Source: Anastrepha obliqua (lineage: Eukaryota > Arthropoda > Insecta > Diptera > Tephritidae). From it: DNA of 64,000 nt. Within the stretch, counting starts at the first letter, position 1; each line of letters starts with the position of its first letter. A program made the position numbers and the translations under genes. The stretch is taken from the NCBI RefSeq assembly GCF_027943255.1, contig NC_072892.1, positions 117,507,792-117,571,791 of the forward strand, in the 5' to 3' direction. This document shows positions 10,056 to 21,335 of this stretch, piece after piece. The notes beneath the pieces are model-generated. The model saw only the letters and a list, made by a program, of their open reading frames with translations, was not told where the DNA came from and did not search any database.

Positions 10056-10660
10056 TACTTAACAAGAGATCGTTCCCACGACAGTCGGTTCTACGTAACC
10101 GGAACGGCTCGGATTTATATCCGGCCAAGGACTGTCACTTCAGCAGCATTCCCCGTATATGTATGGGGTCATAGCCGATATCAGCTACAGACTAAAGAGA
10201 GGACTGATAGCCAATAGACCACGCAAAGCCCAAACGGATCCTCAAAATAGACGGAGCATTGTGAATTAGTCAGCGAATGTCTGATTTCCCTGCTGGTAGC
10301 ATTTGAATACTTCGCTCCTATTTGGGTACCAGGCCACAGAAACATTGTGTGTAACTGTATCGCTAATGGGCTGACTAAGCATCGCATTGAGATGATACCC
10401 CTTACAAAGAGATAATAGGAGTTCGTTTAGCTACCTGTGTTCGTCTTTTGGATAGCAACTCCTGAAGTCAGGATACTCTAGGACTTACTGGCCAAGAGTG
10501 GTTCAAAGATGGTTACCGAAGCGTAACCATCACGTACGCTACACAAGCATTTCGAAGAAAGGCGAACAATGGAGCTGTTTCAGTACTGGCAGCTAGAGCA
10601 AAATATGTAATAACGCCCTGGGTCGCATCTGATCATACCGAACTTCCCGACAAGTGGTAA
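10056..10660 (+). mobile_element. R1/I-type LINE fragment (RNase H region)
   Basis: 10305-10400 gives FAPIWVPGHRNIVCNCIANG and LTKHRIEM, the RNase H 'WVPGH..I.GN..AD.L' block with the Asp replaced. It continues with IGVRLATCVRLLDSNS. 10075-10160 holds a noncoding module (CCGGCCAAGGACTGTCACTT) that looks repeat-derived. Frames are broken. Confidence 0.5.
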
Positions 10661-11575
10661 AGTTAACATGAAACAGTGTTCCAGAGGAGGTCGACTCAGA
10701 CATACCGACAACAGTTACGGACGCGTGAGTTATCGACTCACGACCATATCATACGCAGACAAGACGATAGAGCACATGACATTACCGCACACTTTCGAAG
10801 TTCCACTTACTTCATAATGGAGTAACGGAGACTATCAGCAACGTATAACCTCAACACGTCATAAGTAGAGAGCCTGGACGCAGGTTTCTTTTGTGGTTGT
10901 TATCCACAATCACAGCTCCATACTCGATGTAGTGCAAATGCGGTCCCGGGATGAGAGTCAGCCAAAGAAGGGAGGTCTGTTTTAGTGAGAGCACGGAGTT
11001 AAACTCTAATACAATTTCGGGTCCTTTCTGCGGTGTCATTCTGAAGAAGGATAAACTATTTTCCAGCTGCGTTGTAACTACTTTTTTCTTTCCTCTAAAC
11101 GCAATTCCTGATGGTATTCGCTGTTTTTTATACCACAATTTTTTGTGTTTAACGGTCACGTCCTTTTAATTCCAGATGTGGTGTAACCCGCAAGCTTCTT
11201 GTAAGAAAGGACAGCACAAAAGAAGGAATAATCAAAAGATATATATTATTGATTCAGGTATTCTTTTCTTAAACGTAGGTCAAAACTGTCTTGACAACCC
11301 ATTGCCTATGCAATGCTCTAAGCCAGAGTTTACAGGTAGATAGAGAACACTCGCGTTATGGGTAGAGTTTAATCACTGTAATCAAGTACCTTTCCTGGCT
11401 AGCTCATAGGCGGGCGGGCGTCTTGAAAAACCTCCTAGTTTTTTTTTTCGTTTCGTTATGAAAGATATTTTATACAGCTTGTACTATAGGAGAAAGCCTC
11501 GTATGAATGGGAAATAGAGATTTGTAGCAGCCGTATAGTTGAAATAGATAATATATCACAAATCTGACATCACCT
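10660..11575. other. Unassigned region with a 102-codon minus-strand ORF
   Basis: An ORF at 10851-11159 (minus) encodes a basic 102-residue product (LWYKKQRIPSGIAFRGKKK...). I recognise no domain. The plus strand is also open for 72 codons here, which argues for chance or for a decayed repeat. Confidence 0.25.
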
Positions 11576-11619
11576 ATGTTATACAGACTAAATGTCAATT
11601 CATTGACTCACACTTTTTC

Positions 11620-12540
11620 ACTTCCTGTTTTTTGTTTTTTTTTTTGTTTGTTTCCAATTTATTACATCTGTCAACTTTTGACACTTAATAATTTTTATAA
11701 CAATTATGGAAATAAATATAAGCGTAACATTAAATCATTATTTAAAGTACAATCATTATTTCAGCATATCTTTGTTTGTGTGTGTTAGTGGTCTGTGAAT
11801 ATGTTTTGTGCTGCAATCTCGAATGACGTCATTGATTATGTACCAGGTTGCGTTTGTGATAGTCTTTAGGATTTTTGATTGTAGTCGTTGCATTATTTTA
11901 ATGTTTGATTTGCTTGCTGTTCCCCATAGTTCGATGCCATATTTCCAGATCGGAGTTATACGAGTTTTGTAGATTAACAATTTATTACTAAGTGAAAGTC
12001 GCGAGCCGTTTCGTAGTAGCCAGTAGAGCTGTCTGAATCTGTTTTTAACTTCGTTTCTCTTTTGAAGTATATGCTCCTTCCAGGTCAGTTTTGCATCAAT
12101 TATTATGCCTAAATATTTGGCTTTTGTATCATATTTAATGACTTTATTATTTATAGTCAATATTTGTGGATCATACTTTCTGTTTGTGTATATATATTAC
12201 TTGGATAGTTTTATCTGTGTTAATTTCGATTCCCCATGCATTGAACCAGGCCAGCGTTGTGTTAAGTAGCTGTTGTAGTTTATTTATGGCAACATTTATG
12301 TTTTTTTTAGATGTCATTAAACGGTGTGATCAGTAAAAGTTGCAATCATGCTATCGTCACTTGGGCAGGGTATATCATGTGTATAGATAATGTATAAGAG
12401 TGGCCCCAAAACGCTTCCTTGTGGAACACCTGCTTCCATACGTAGAACATCACAGCATTCGTCCTGATATTTAACATAAAAATATCTTTCATTACGGTAA
12501 CTCCGCAAGAGTAGATAATTGTCAGTTGGAAGTATTTTTG
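11620..12540 (-). mobile_element. Jockey-type LINE remnant: reverse transcriptase C-terminal half and 3' end
   Basis: Minus strand. 12540-12317 reads NYLLLRSYRNERYFYVKYQD then EAGVPQGSVLGPLLYIIYTH and ATFTDHTV, where the catalytic FADD-type motif has become TDH. 12160-11756 reads KYDTKAKYLGIIIDAKLTWK then RLQSKILKTITNATWYI and ends LTHTNKDMLK. A frameshift lies near 12190. The 3' UTR runs to an A-rich tail (T-run at 11630-11646). Confidence 0.8.
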
Positions 12541-12686
12541 AAGTGAAAACTTCTTTAGAATCGTTGGGAGTGATTTGAGAAAAAGTGAAACGAAAAAAGC
12601 GACCCTCTTGGCTACGAAGCGTTATATTATATGTTGATATAAACGTAGCGACGAACTAAATAACTTTTAGGCCAGCGCCGACAGCA

Positions 12687-12752
12687 TGGCGCGGTAGCCG
12701 AGCGACTAGCAATGTGAGCTTCCGATCCAAAATCCTTGGTTCGAATCACAAG
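12687..12752 (+). mobile_element. SINE head (tRNA-like, truncated)
   Basis: GCGCGGTAGCCGAGCGACTA (A box) and CTTGGTTCGAATCAC (B box) in plus orientation, then a run of A. It faces the minus-strand SINE 50 bp away. It lacks paired acceptor stems, so it is not a functional tRNA gene. Confidence 0.5.
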
Positions 12753-12800
12753 AAAAAAATTTTTTTTATACAGTTATTTTATTTTATTTTATGATATGTT

Positions 12801-12980
12801 TATGAGGAGCTTTTTTCATGGCAGAAATACACTTGGTGTTTTGCCATTGCCTGCTGAGGGGTGAGCGCTATTAGAAAAATAGTTTTCCTTAATTTTGGTG
12901 TTTTCACCGAGATTCGAACTGACGTTCTCTCTGTGAATTCTGAATAGTAGTCACGCACCAACCCATTCGGCTGCGGCGTT
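12801..12980 (-). mobile_element. tRNA-derived SINE, 5' half
   Basis: The complement of CGCCGCAGCCGAATGGG (head at 12978), a B box at about 12905-12920, and the GAGCTTTTTTCATGGCAGAA / GCCATTGCCTGCTGAGGGG body. The tail is absent. Confidence 0.7.
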
Positions 12981-13297
12981 TGTTTAATTTTACTGATGCA
13001 AAAATGAGGGAAAATATTTGAATAAAGTTTGCTTACTGTTTACACATTTTCCAAAGGTGACGGAGAACCAAAAAAAAAGTCGATTTTCAAACAAATACGA
13101 GTGCATATGTGTAATTGTGTTAGAGTTTCGTTCACGCCCCAGCAAAACCTGCGTGCATATGTGTTTGTAACATTCAAAAAAATGTAATTGTGTTAGAGTT
13201 TCGGTCACGCAGGTTTTGCTGGGGACGCTCATAATAGCAACCGCGTGGGTATTTTTATATTCGTAAATATTTTCATTTTTAAATATTTACCGCAATT

Positions 13298-13855
13298 ATG
13301 CCGAAAAATAATGCAGAAAAGTGTCGTGAATATCGACAGAAAAAAAATCAATAAATAGCATCACGCAATTCATTCACGAAAATTTAATAAAGTATACACC
13401 AGAAGTATCGCGGATACTTAGAAAAGATTACGATAAAGTTCCAATGATTTTAAGTGGCGATTTTAACGTAAATTTTGCATTGGACACAGCGGTTCCTTCA
13501 ATTGACTTTCTCAATAGAACATTCAATTTAAAAATGTGTAGCAATCGCACTGAATCGACAACACGATCAAAAACAACATTTGACGCGGTATTTCTCCAAC
13601 TTATACTTCTTTACTACTATCTGTAATTTTAATTCTAATTTTAGTTTTGATTTTACTGTTAATCCTTTTATGTAAACTATTCTTAAGGTCAATCATTGTA
13701 AAAATAACCTATGGTTGTATGTTTTGACTTTAATAATAAATAAATAAATAAATAAATATGTTGACAACATCGAAACCAAAGCATTTGTATCATATTTTAG
13801 CTATCATAAGCCACTCGTATCATTTGTTGAAATTGAAAACATTGAGGATGAATAA
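13298..13855 (+). mobile_element. Helentron remnant: Rep-side start fused to AP-endonuclease domain
   Basis: ATG 13298 opens MPKNNAEKCREYRQKKNQ-stop, typical of the N-terminus of insect Helitron Rep/helicase ORFs. It is followed without the Rep and helicase regions by an endonuclease remnant: YTPEVSRILRKDYDKVPMIL, SGDFNVNFAL, FNLKMCSNRT and TTFDAVF (to about 13596). The frame resumes at 13757 with YVDNIETKAFVSYFSYHKPL and a stop at 13853-13855. The gap between is an inserted LINE tail. Confidence 0.65.
13597..13756 (+). mobile_element. LINE 3' tail inserted in the Helentron endonuclease
   Basis: About 160 bp of UTR-like sequence ending in (TAAA)n at 13733-13756 separates DAVF from YVDNIETK. 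It looks like a 5'-truncated LINE insertion. The family is not certain and no target duplication is clear. Confidence 0.45.
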
Positions 13856-13859
13856 TAAT

Positions 13860-16140
13860 AAAATGATGAAATATTATAATGAACCTATAATTATCCCGCC
13901 CCTAATGCTGCTTTCGTCTCATTCTCTCTCAGTTTGTTTTACGGAAGGTTTCACTTCTATCGGGATGCCATACATTGTCAAACGCCTTAGGCACGCCACT
14001 TCCTGTTGAATCGAATAAGAGAGAACACGTTCTAGCAAGACTCTGCCTTTCACCACATATTTCCACATTTTGAACAGTTCTAGCAACTGACGGTTTGCAG
14101 TGATACTCGTATTTTTACTATTTACAGTTGAATAACCATGAAATGAAATCCTCCCCCTCATGTAATAATTTTACTTTTTGTTGAAGTAATTTTATTCCAC
14201 TTGGTGTTAAATAAGGGAAGAGAGGCACCTGTACTCGTATACATGGATGTAGTGAATAGAAGTTGGAGGGAAAATTTAGATTTATTATTTCTTTCTATAT
14301 TATCTAATTATTTTGAAATTTTTGGGGTCATTGGTAATGAACTTGGAGTTAGCTCTCAAAAATTCTAAATTGCGGTTCCAATAATTTAACATAGATTAAA
14401 AAAATATATAAAAATTGGGAAATACAGGCCATTTAAAGCAGTTTTTTGAGGTTAAGAGAACGAAACAGGTCACGGATTCAGTTAAAACTAAAAAAACAAA
14501 ATCGTTTTATTACTATTATTTAAGCATACAGTACAACTAGTCTGATCCTAGTTTTATATACGTTTGGATATTGGCAAATTTTAGTAACTTAATGGAAATA
14601 ATTTTCTCCTTCCAGCAATGAAGAATTCATCTACCAGCTGAAATCCCCCATTGCAAGGTTTCTTTTTGTTTATTTAACACTTTGATTGCTATTTAAGGTT
14701 TTAAAAAATAGAAATAAAGCCTAAAAAATTAAATAAATATAAATTTTCTCTTCTCTTTTTTACTCTGAAATTGCCTTTGAGTAAATCAGTGGCTTCTATG
14801 AAACTCAACATACAAAATAACTTCCCCTAATATAGGGAATATTTCCAGCTACTCTACTTACTTACGCCTAACGACAAATTATTGGGGACTCCGCTTGAGC
14901 TCAGCCAAGTGCGAATGTAATCGCATTAGATAATTAAAAGTACTCGCTGACAATAAAATGGAATTAAAAAGAAAAGGCATTTAATAAACGCTTTTAGGTA
15001 TATGCATATATGTATGTGTGTGTTTGCCTATGCATTACTTATATATAAACAGTGCGACGAATTGCACGCTGTAATCAAAAAACGCGAAGCATGCGTTAAA
15101 ATTCAATTCAACAAGTTGCTGGTAAAGTTTTTGTTGCCAACTTTGGTTGCTTCAATTTAAATTATTTTTGTTATTTTTGTATACGTATAACATCTTTTTT
15201 CACAATTTACCAAATGACTGTACTCGTAATATAACCGGTCAAATACCGACATGGCCTAGACCAAGCTCTGAAGATCTACTAACGCACGAAAATGCATAAC
15301 TTTTATATCATCAGCGCAAATACCAGATCCAAACAAAAACAACAACAATAATTAATACAAATAATTGCACGCAATCTCACTTGTTTCTTATGGCATTGCA
15401 TTCACAGCTGCTTTCCTGCCAACATTGATATAATTTTCAATCTGCAGCCCACCAGATTGGCCTGGAATTGACACCAGCCGGCTTGGTTGGTTGTGTGGTC
15501 ACTGATTTCGCAAAAATGTCGCCGGGCAGACGCAAAACATACTCCTCATTCAAAATACCTGTTCCTGCACCGGTCCGATGACAATTTTAAGTCACCTTCA
15601 ACCACTCGGCGCTATTTATGCTCCAATCACCAGCCAGTTTTTCTCCTCGAAAAGCTGAAGGCGGCTTTACTCTACAATTGTCTGCTAATCCCACCTGAAT
15701 TAGGGACTGCGTTTATTGATAGAAAATTTCACTTCACAAAGTTCAATGTGCCCTTGTAAAAATTGGCATAGCTACGGTAGTAAAAAAAATTTAATAAATA
15801 ATTTATGACAAAACATGTGAAAAAATGGAAAATTATAAAAATGTAATAACTTTTGTATGATATCAAGTTTGATTCAGCTTGTGGAAGCACGTGTCCTTGG
15901 CAATATATCATTTCCTTTAAATGACTTTTCTTGCTAACCAATTGTTGTAATAGGGGGATTCACACTTCACCGGTTGCCGCTGTTACGCCCTGCTCAGATT
16001 TTTTCCTAAGCATTCTGTTTTAGTAAAACTTATTTTTAGCATACTGCGTAAGAAATAACTTTTTTTCGCTGCCAAAATGGTTAGCTTAGGTTATATTGTG
16101 GTAGTTTCCATCTTAAACAGGGTGTATTTATATTGCATTT
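13860..16140. other. 2.3 kb AT-rich stretch, no gene supported
   Basis: Contains short ORFs only (for example 80 codons minus at 13919-14161, 90 codons plus at 15487-15759), none recognised. A possible 42-bp micro-exon at 14616-14657 is described under findings. Confidence 0.35.
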
Positions 16141-16480
16141 TCGAAAAGTGGGAGGAGAAGAAGTTCGTTGAGCGAAATGCTATCGGTCAGCGACAAGCCA
16201 AACAATTCCTAACACCGAGCAGAGGAATTTCTTATAAGCTATATTACTTTTACTCAGCAGAATAGACTTAAAATTTCTAACTGGTTACTTTATAGACCAC
16301 TGTAGCCTGAAATGCCACTGAAAACAACTTGATCTCTCTGCGGCCGTAGCTGTCGATTCTGTGAAATGGACATTCAAAATTCAGAAGAATTCCTTTGTAA
16401 ATGTCCTGAACTATACAGAAAATGACTACACCACCTTGTTGGTACTGCCATGCCTCCATATAAATAATAAACCCCAGAAT
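16140..16480 (+). mobile_element. R1/I-type LINE C-terminal fragment
   Basis: Frame-broken: NAIGQRQAKQFLTPSRGISY, an LTGYF-like segment, then CRFCEMDIQNSEEFLCKCPE and LYRK at 16343-16420. The Cys-x2-Cys...His/Phe...Cys pattern is the zinc-knuckle-like block after RNase H in R1-type LINEs. Confidence 0.55.
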
Positions 16481-16484
16481 GAGC

Positions 16485-17380
16485 TAAAATTTTGGTCACA
16501 GTGCGCAGTGGCTTAATAATATTAATAATAATGCTTTGCGAAGTATGCAAGTTTTTATAGATATTTATTTGTATACACTCTGGCAGCCAGTAGATATCAA
16601 AGAAAGACCTATTTAATACATTTTTTTAATCCTCCTGGTATAGAGACTAGTCAAGGTTTGGTTTCAGTTGCAAGGCCATCGAATGGGTAGAGCAACGAAA
16701 TTCCCGAAAACAAATTTTCCAAACACAGATTCCCATTTAAAACAAAATATCCTAAAAACCATAATCCCCAAACTCAAAATCCCAAATCGAAAATCCTCAA
16801 AACCATCACAGATTTCTTAATTATTTATTGCCATATTTTTGGTAAGCCATAGCGAACTCAGCCTAAAAAACTACGATTTGTGCCTCTATAATTCCTCTAT
16901 AAGGTTATCTCTGTTTGTTTTATCATTTTTCTTAAAGTAAATTTGTGATTTCGCATTCAAACGTGGAATATTTGTTCAACGGTTTTTTGTTATAAAATTC
17001 AAAAAATCCTTTCAAAGTGCAATAAAGGAAATTTGGAAAATGAAAATTGTTTTCTAACGGTTATTCTTTCCCTTTGCTTTCGCAAAATAAAAAGTAAGAA
17101 TCTGAAATCTGAAATCTGTGACATTAGTAAGTTCATTTAGGGTCCGTGCAATGTTTGCATCCATAGCATAATTGAATTTGCTCAACTGCGCATGAAACAT
17201 GCCAAAATGGCCATTGACTAACAAATATTATAAAAGTAATCTTCTGCGGATACTTGTATCAATACAATCAAATTGCACTTGTTAGCACATTTAATATAAA
17301 TAAAGACTTTTGCTGTTCTTATACCTTGTAATGATATTAAATTCAAAATCTAATATCAGAAATCGTATGAAGAGCCTTTT
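16485..17380. other. AT-rich stretch, nothing recognised
   Basis: Includes loosely repeated AAATCC/CCAAA words at about 16730-16805, which may be a decayed simple repeat. Confidence 0.3.
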
Positions 17381-17495
17381 GAATAACTTTTTTACTAAAT
17401 AAAATATATGATTTTGAGTGATGGAAGTCTTCATTTTAGTTGTATACTGCAGCTGTCTAGTTCACAGGTGACAAATCTGATTGACGTACGACGCA
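17381..17495 (+). mobile_element. TIR element family B, partial copy
   Basis: Shares TGATTTTGAGTGATGGAAGT, CAGCTGTCTAGTTCACAGGT and TTGACGTACGACGC with the complete copies at 1944 and 49173. Both termini are missing. Confidence 0.55.
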
Positions 17496-17529
17496 CGGGC
17501 ATCAACTGTCTCTTAGTTGGCTTAATGAC

Positions 17530-18010
17530 AGTCCAGAGGATTGTTTACAAGCGCGCGGAAGCATTTTGCCGAGAGTAACCGCGAAAAAAGAAAATCAAGA
17601 TCCAAATCTCACACCAAAGCAGCTACAAGTCAGACTTAAATAGCGAAAGAGAAAATTTTCAAATTGAGCAATTCGTAAACTACTAAAACAATAGTGTTTA
17701 TTTGACCGACCGTTCATACGAGAATTTGAGTCATCGATTGGCTACCAGGAGACAGCGCTCGTCACAGGTAATGGTTTGGGGCGGTTTAACCGCAGATGGG
17801 CGCTCTGCAATCGTTTTCATCCAGCCTAGCGTCAAGTTAAATGCGAAAATGCGAAATATTATCGGGAACGTATTTTGAAAGTTGTCTTGAAGCCGTGAGC
17901 AGACAAACATTTCGGGATTTCGGTGGCAGACCATGGACGTTTTAACAGGACTCGGCACCGTCTCACAAAGCTCGAGTAAAACAAGAATGGCTAAAAAACA
18001 ACTAAACTAC
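17530..18010 (+). mobile_element. Tc1-like transposon remnant (catalytic region)
   Basis: 17755-17985 in broken frames gives an SSQVMVWGGLTADGRS-like stretch, then FIQPSVKLNAK and the PWTFQQDSAPSHKA-type block, typical of Tc1-like transposases. 17650-17715 matches the complement of 20400-20470, showing the same family there. No intact ORF. Confidence 0.55.
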
Positions 18011-18130
18011 AATCATCTGTCGTTCAGAAGACGCTGAAAACTTTAGGTACCTCCATAAGTGAAAAAGCATTAAAACGCATACCACAAATTGGCGGTGAAG
18101 CTCGGCCAAACATCCTAAAGGGTGAATGAA
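18011..18130 (+). mobile_element. SINE 3' half
   Basis: AATCATCTGTCGTTCAGAAG aligns with the SINE body ATCTGCCGTTCGGAGTCGGC, followed by the tail (AACGCATACCACAAATTGGC, GAAGCTCGGCCAAACA). The tRNA-like head is missing. Confidence 0.6.
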
Positions 18131-18134
18131 CATT

Positions 18135-19985
18135 CGGTCTTCGATGCTAATCCTCAATGGAATTTTAATTGCGTGGAAAATTTTATTTCACAATATCTGC
18201 TACACTCGCAAAGTTAGGATAGTATTTCAGATTGCTTGTGTCATTTTTTTCGATTATATGGTTTTGCTTAAGCCAATTGCTTAACTTCTATGCCATCTTT
18301 AATGCTAGACGTATTTCATGAAAACCACTTTCATGCTAAAAATGCACTCGGGAGCAACCTATAGCTACCGCAGACTGCCAGAAAAAAATTTTTATCGAGT
18401 TTCATTGCACAGCAAACATCGAAACCGGGTTCAACCGAGTGTTAGTGAGACCCAAGCCTACTCGGCTATGGCAACCGCGAAATAAATAGTGTCAATACTG
18501 CTTTTTCCCCCCGATAGAACTACATGTGTATGTAAATATATGTATGTATATATGTACAATACACCTTCATATACGGTATGTAGTCATCGTTGTGAATTAT
18601 TAAAAAACAGAGATGAGATTTGGTTTTTATTTTTAAGACCAAGCGATTTATAATCACCCAAATCTATCCACTGTGCTAATGTGTCACCGAAATACCCCTC
18701 TAATATAATAAAATTTCACAAAAAGAAGCGCCAGCGAAAATACAAAATAGTTGTGTTTAGAGCAAAAACTTTAGTTAGTAATCAGCTGACCAGCATTCAA
18801 AGCCAAGATACTGAAATTAATACCTATGCCGAAAACTTCCTGAATCGCTATTGCAGCGCACGGCACGCCAAGCGAGGAATACGTCTTCATGCTTCGAATT
18901 TCAAAGTTGCTGTTGCAACTGCATGCGAAAGTGTTGCAGCATCAACGCGACGGGCAACACCAATACAAGTGCCAGCAATGCCCGAACACAGCCAGACTGA
19001 TAGGCAGGCGCATGCACAGTCAAACACGCAAACCGACGGCCATCCAACTGAGTTGACTTGTTTTGGCAGTAATCAGTTGGGTAGGTCGTCCAACAACGAG
19101 TGCATAGCAGGCGGGCGCGTGCGCTGAAATGTTGCCACATCACGCGCGCAACCACTTCACCACTTGGTTGTTGCGTGCCAACCACATTTCAATTGTAACT
19201 TCCAATTTCGCTGCATCACTTTTTTTCTACATTGTAAATTGTTGCTTAGTTACGGTTTTCCTTTTATACAATTCGATTGGTCAGTGAATTTTTGGCGACT
19301 GGCTGGTCCTCCTTTCGGCTGGATGCTGCAGTTGCGCACTCGCACTTTCATTTGTGGTAGCTGCTGCGCAAACTAGGAAAACTAGTCTGGAACTAAAACT
19401 GCGTTTTTGTGATTTGTTTTTTTTTTTAGTTTTTATTTTTTGTTTTGGTAAGTCATAAGATATAAATAAAAGCACGCATTGCAAGTGCGTCATGTGACTT
19501 TGTGGTACTTGGCAACTACTCTGCGCCGGTTACTTAGCGGAGGAGAAAATACGCAAGCAATTTAGACTGTTTCGGTGAGGTTAGTGCACTTGTATATGCA
19601 TGCGGATGCATCCGTAAGCTGCTGTCGAAAAGTCGTTTGCATAAGGAACATTTCCAAAAAATACAAAAGTATGCACGGTAAGAAATTTAGATCGTCACAT
19701 TCGCTATGGAAATTAGTAAATGTTATTCGAACTTTTCAAAGTTTTTAAATGAGATAAAAAAACGTCTCTCCTGCTGTAATGAAGGTGGTTTATTTTTCGA
19801 TCATCTGATGTTACCTTCTAGAGCTTAGTACCATAGGTCTTAAGAAAATCCATAATTTCACTAAAATACACTTCATCCTTTAATTTTTTAAATATTATTT
19901 ACTGTCCCAACTTTTTATTAATATTTTTACTTTTAAACACCTGCTTTATAAGTATTTTGGTACATCGTTGAATCAGAGTATGATT
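18135..19985. other. Unassigned region, relatively GC-rich at 18840-19360
   Basis: A 148-codon ORF (18681-19127) starts on a non-ATG codon, overlaps an antisense ORF and shows no domain. The GC-rich part could be regulatory or untranslated sequence of an unseen gene. ATGTATGTATAT simple repeats lie at 18538-18556. Confidence 0.3.
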
Positions 19986-19992
19986 TTCATAT

Positions 19993-20475
19993 ACAGGGTC
20001 CGGCCCTCGAAGGCCATAAATTTAGTTTGGAAAATTACTTTTATTCAATTCAAAGTAAAAATAATACAAAATTAAAAATAAAATTACTTTTGCTCGATGT
20101 GACCACTTTTGCCTTGACTATGACCTTGAGACGGTCCAGAAACGAATCGCAAACTGCCCGAATGTGACTTGCAGGTATTGTGGCCCACTCGCGGACAAAA
20201 TCTCTTTTAGTTCGGACCTTGCTCCCCAAAATGGCCCAACGAGAATAATCCATCGGATCCGCGTCTGGTGAATTTGAGAGCCATTGTGTGGATATTATGA
20301 AGTTCGGAGCGTCGTTTTTTACCCTTTTTTGGTTCACTCCAGCTTTGTGAGACCCTGCCGAGTCGTGTTGAAACGTCCATGAATGAACGGTCGGTCAAAT
20401 AAGCTCTATCGTTCTAGGAGTTTACGAATTGCTCAATCGAAATACAATATTCGTAGCGTGTCCATATATTGTTCC
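19993..20475 (-). mobile_element. Tc1-like transposon, internally deleted
   Basis: Minus strand. The C-terminal segment reads NSPDADPMDYSRWAILGSKV, then REWATIPASHIRAVCDSFLD and RLKVIVKAK, matching the Tc1-like 'SPDLNPMDYSIW' region. It starts near 20475 with the segment shared with 17650-17715, and about 200 bp between the two is deleted. The left end is CAGGGTCCGGCCCTCGAAGG at 19993, preceded by TA. Confidence 0.65.
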
Positions 20476-20479
20476 GAGG

Positions 20480-20904
20480 GTGGCTTAGCAGTCGAAGAGA
20501 TATGACATATCCACCTCAAATACAAAATTTTTCTTGTTGAAAAACAGTTTTAAAATAGCCGCACTCTGGTTTTCTCTCAAATAGTATAGTATTTAAAACA
20601 GAAAGTAAATTTCGCATTTTCATTAAATACTATTTTGTTAAAATGTTATTATTATTATTGTGACGACTCAGCATTTGCAGAGTGGCGAGTTCCAAAAATT
20701 CTTTAGAATTCAATCTTTAGAAGTTTAGGGTTTTAGTGGATTAAGATTTTTAGTCGATCCAAAAGATCTGTGAGTCTGTGACTTATAAATATATCTTTGA
20801 GCTATCACATAAGATACGTGCTAGAGTTTCCTCAGCCAACCCACAAAGCATACAGTTCGTTTTCTCAACAAATGTCATTTTAAAAAGGTGGTACATCGAC
20901 CTAT
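20480..20904. other. AT-rich stretch, nothing recognised
   Basis: Short ATT repeat at 20645-20660. No ORF of interest. Confidence 0.35.
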
Positions 20905-21079
20905 GGTCGCCGTAGCCGAATGGATTAGTGCGTCGCTATCATTTAGAGTACGTAGGTTTGAATCTCCGCGCATGAAGTACCGAAATTAAGAAAAATTTTT
21001 TTTGACAGTGATCGCCCCTCGGCAGACAATGGCAAACCTACCTCTGTCTTGAAAGAAAGCACCTTATAAAAAACTATCT
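20905..21079 (+). mobile_element. tRNA-derived SINE, 5' two-thirds
   Basis: GGTCGCCGTAGCCGAATGG head, GTAGGTTTGAATCTC B box, GATCGCCCCTCGGCAGACAA body, ending at the ATAAAAAACTATCT block where R1-type sequence begins. Confidence 0.75.
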
Positions 21080-21335
21080 TAAGATCCAGGGGGAGCAAAT
21101 CAAGCATAGCATTTAAGGCATCACCAGAGGTTGTACTCATGGCACCCGTGATGCATAAACATACACTTCTTTGCAACCTGTATATATTAGTTCCCGGATT
21201 GTGGACTTAACCATGCTCCGTCGCCACCAGACCACAGAAGCGTAAGGGATGATTGGTCTGATAAGTGATGTGTATGTCCATAGGACCACAGCAGGTTTCA
21301 GACCCCAGGTTTTGCCAAAGGCTCTACGGCATTGC
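21080..21335 (-). mobile_element. R1-type LINE fragment
   Basis: The minus strand gives [40 protein letters not shown], and (other frame) [20 protein letters not shown] and DLLPLDLK. This is the thumb region after the reverse transcriptase in R1-type LINEs. Confidence 0.7.

Noticed and set aside
10851..11159. 102-codon minus ORF as a host gene
   Set aside because: Antisense is also open and no start context, domain or splice structure supports it; kept only as an unassigned region.
12687..12752. tRNA gene candidate
   Set aside because: Has A and B boxes but no paired acceptor stem, and the same head recurs in many SINEs in the window.
18681..19127. 148-codon plus-strand ORF
   Set aside because: Starts on a non-ATG codon, overlaps an antisense ORF, has no domain and is rich in simple words; probably UTR-like or chance.
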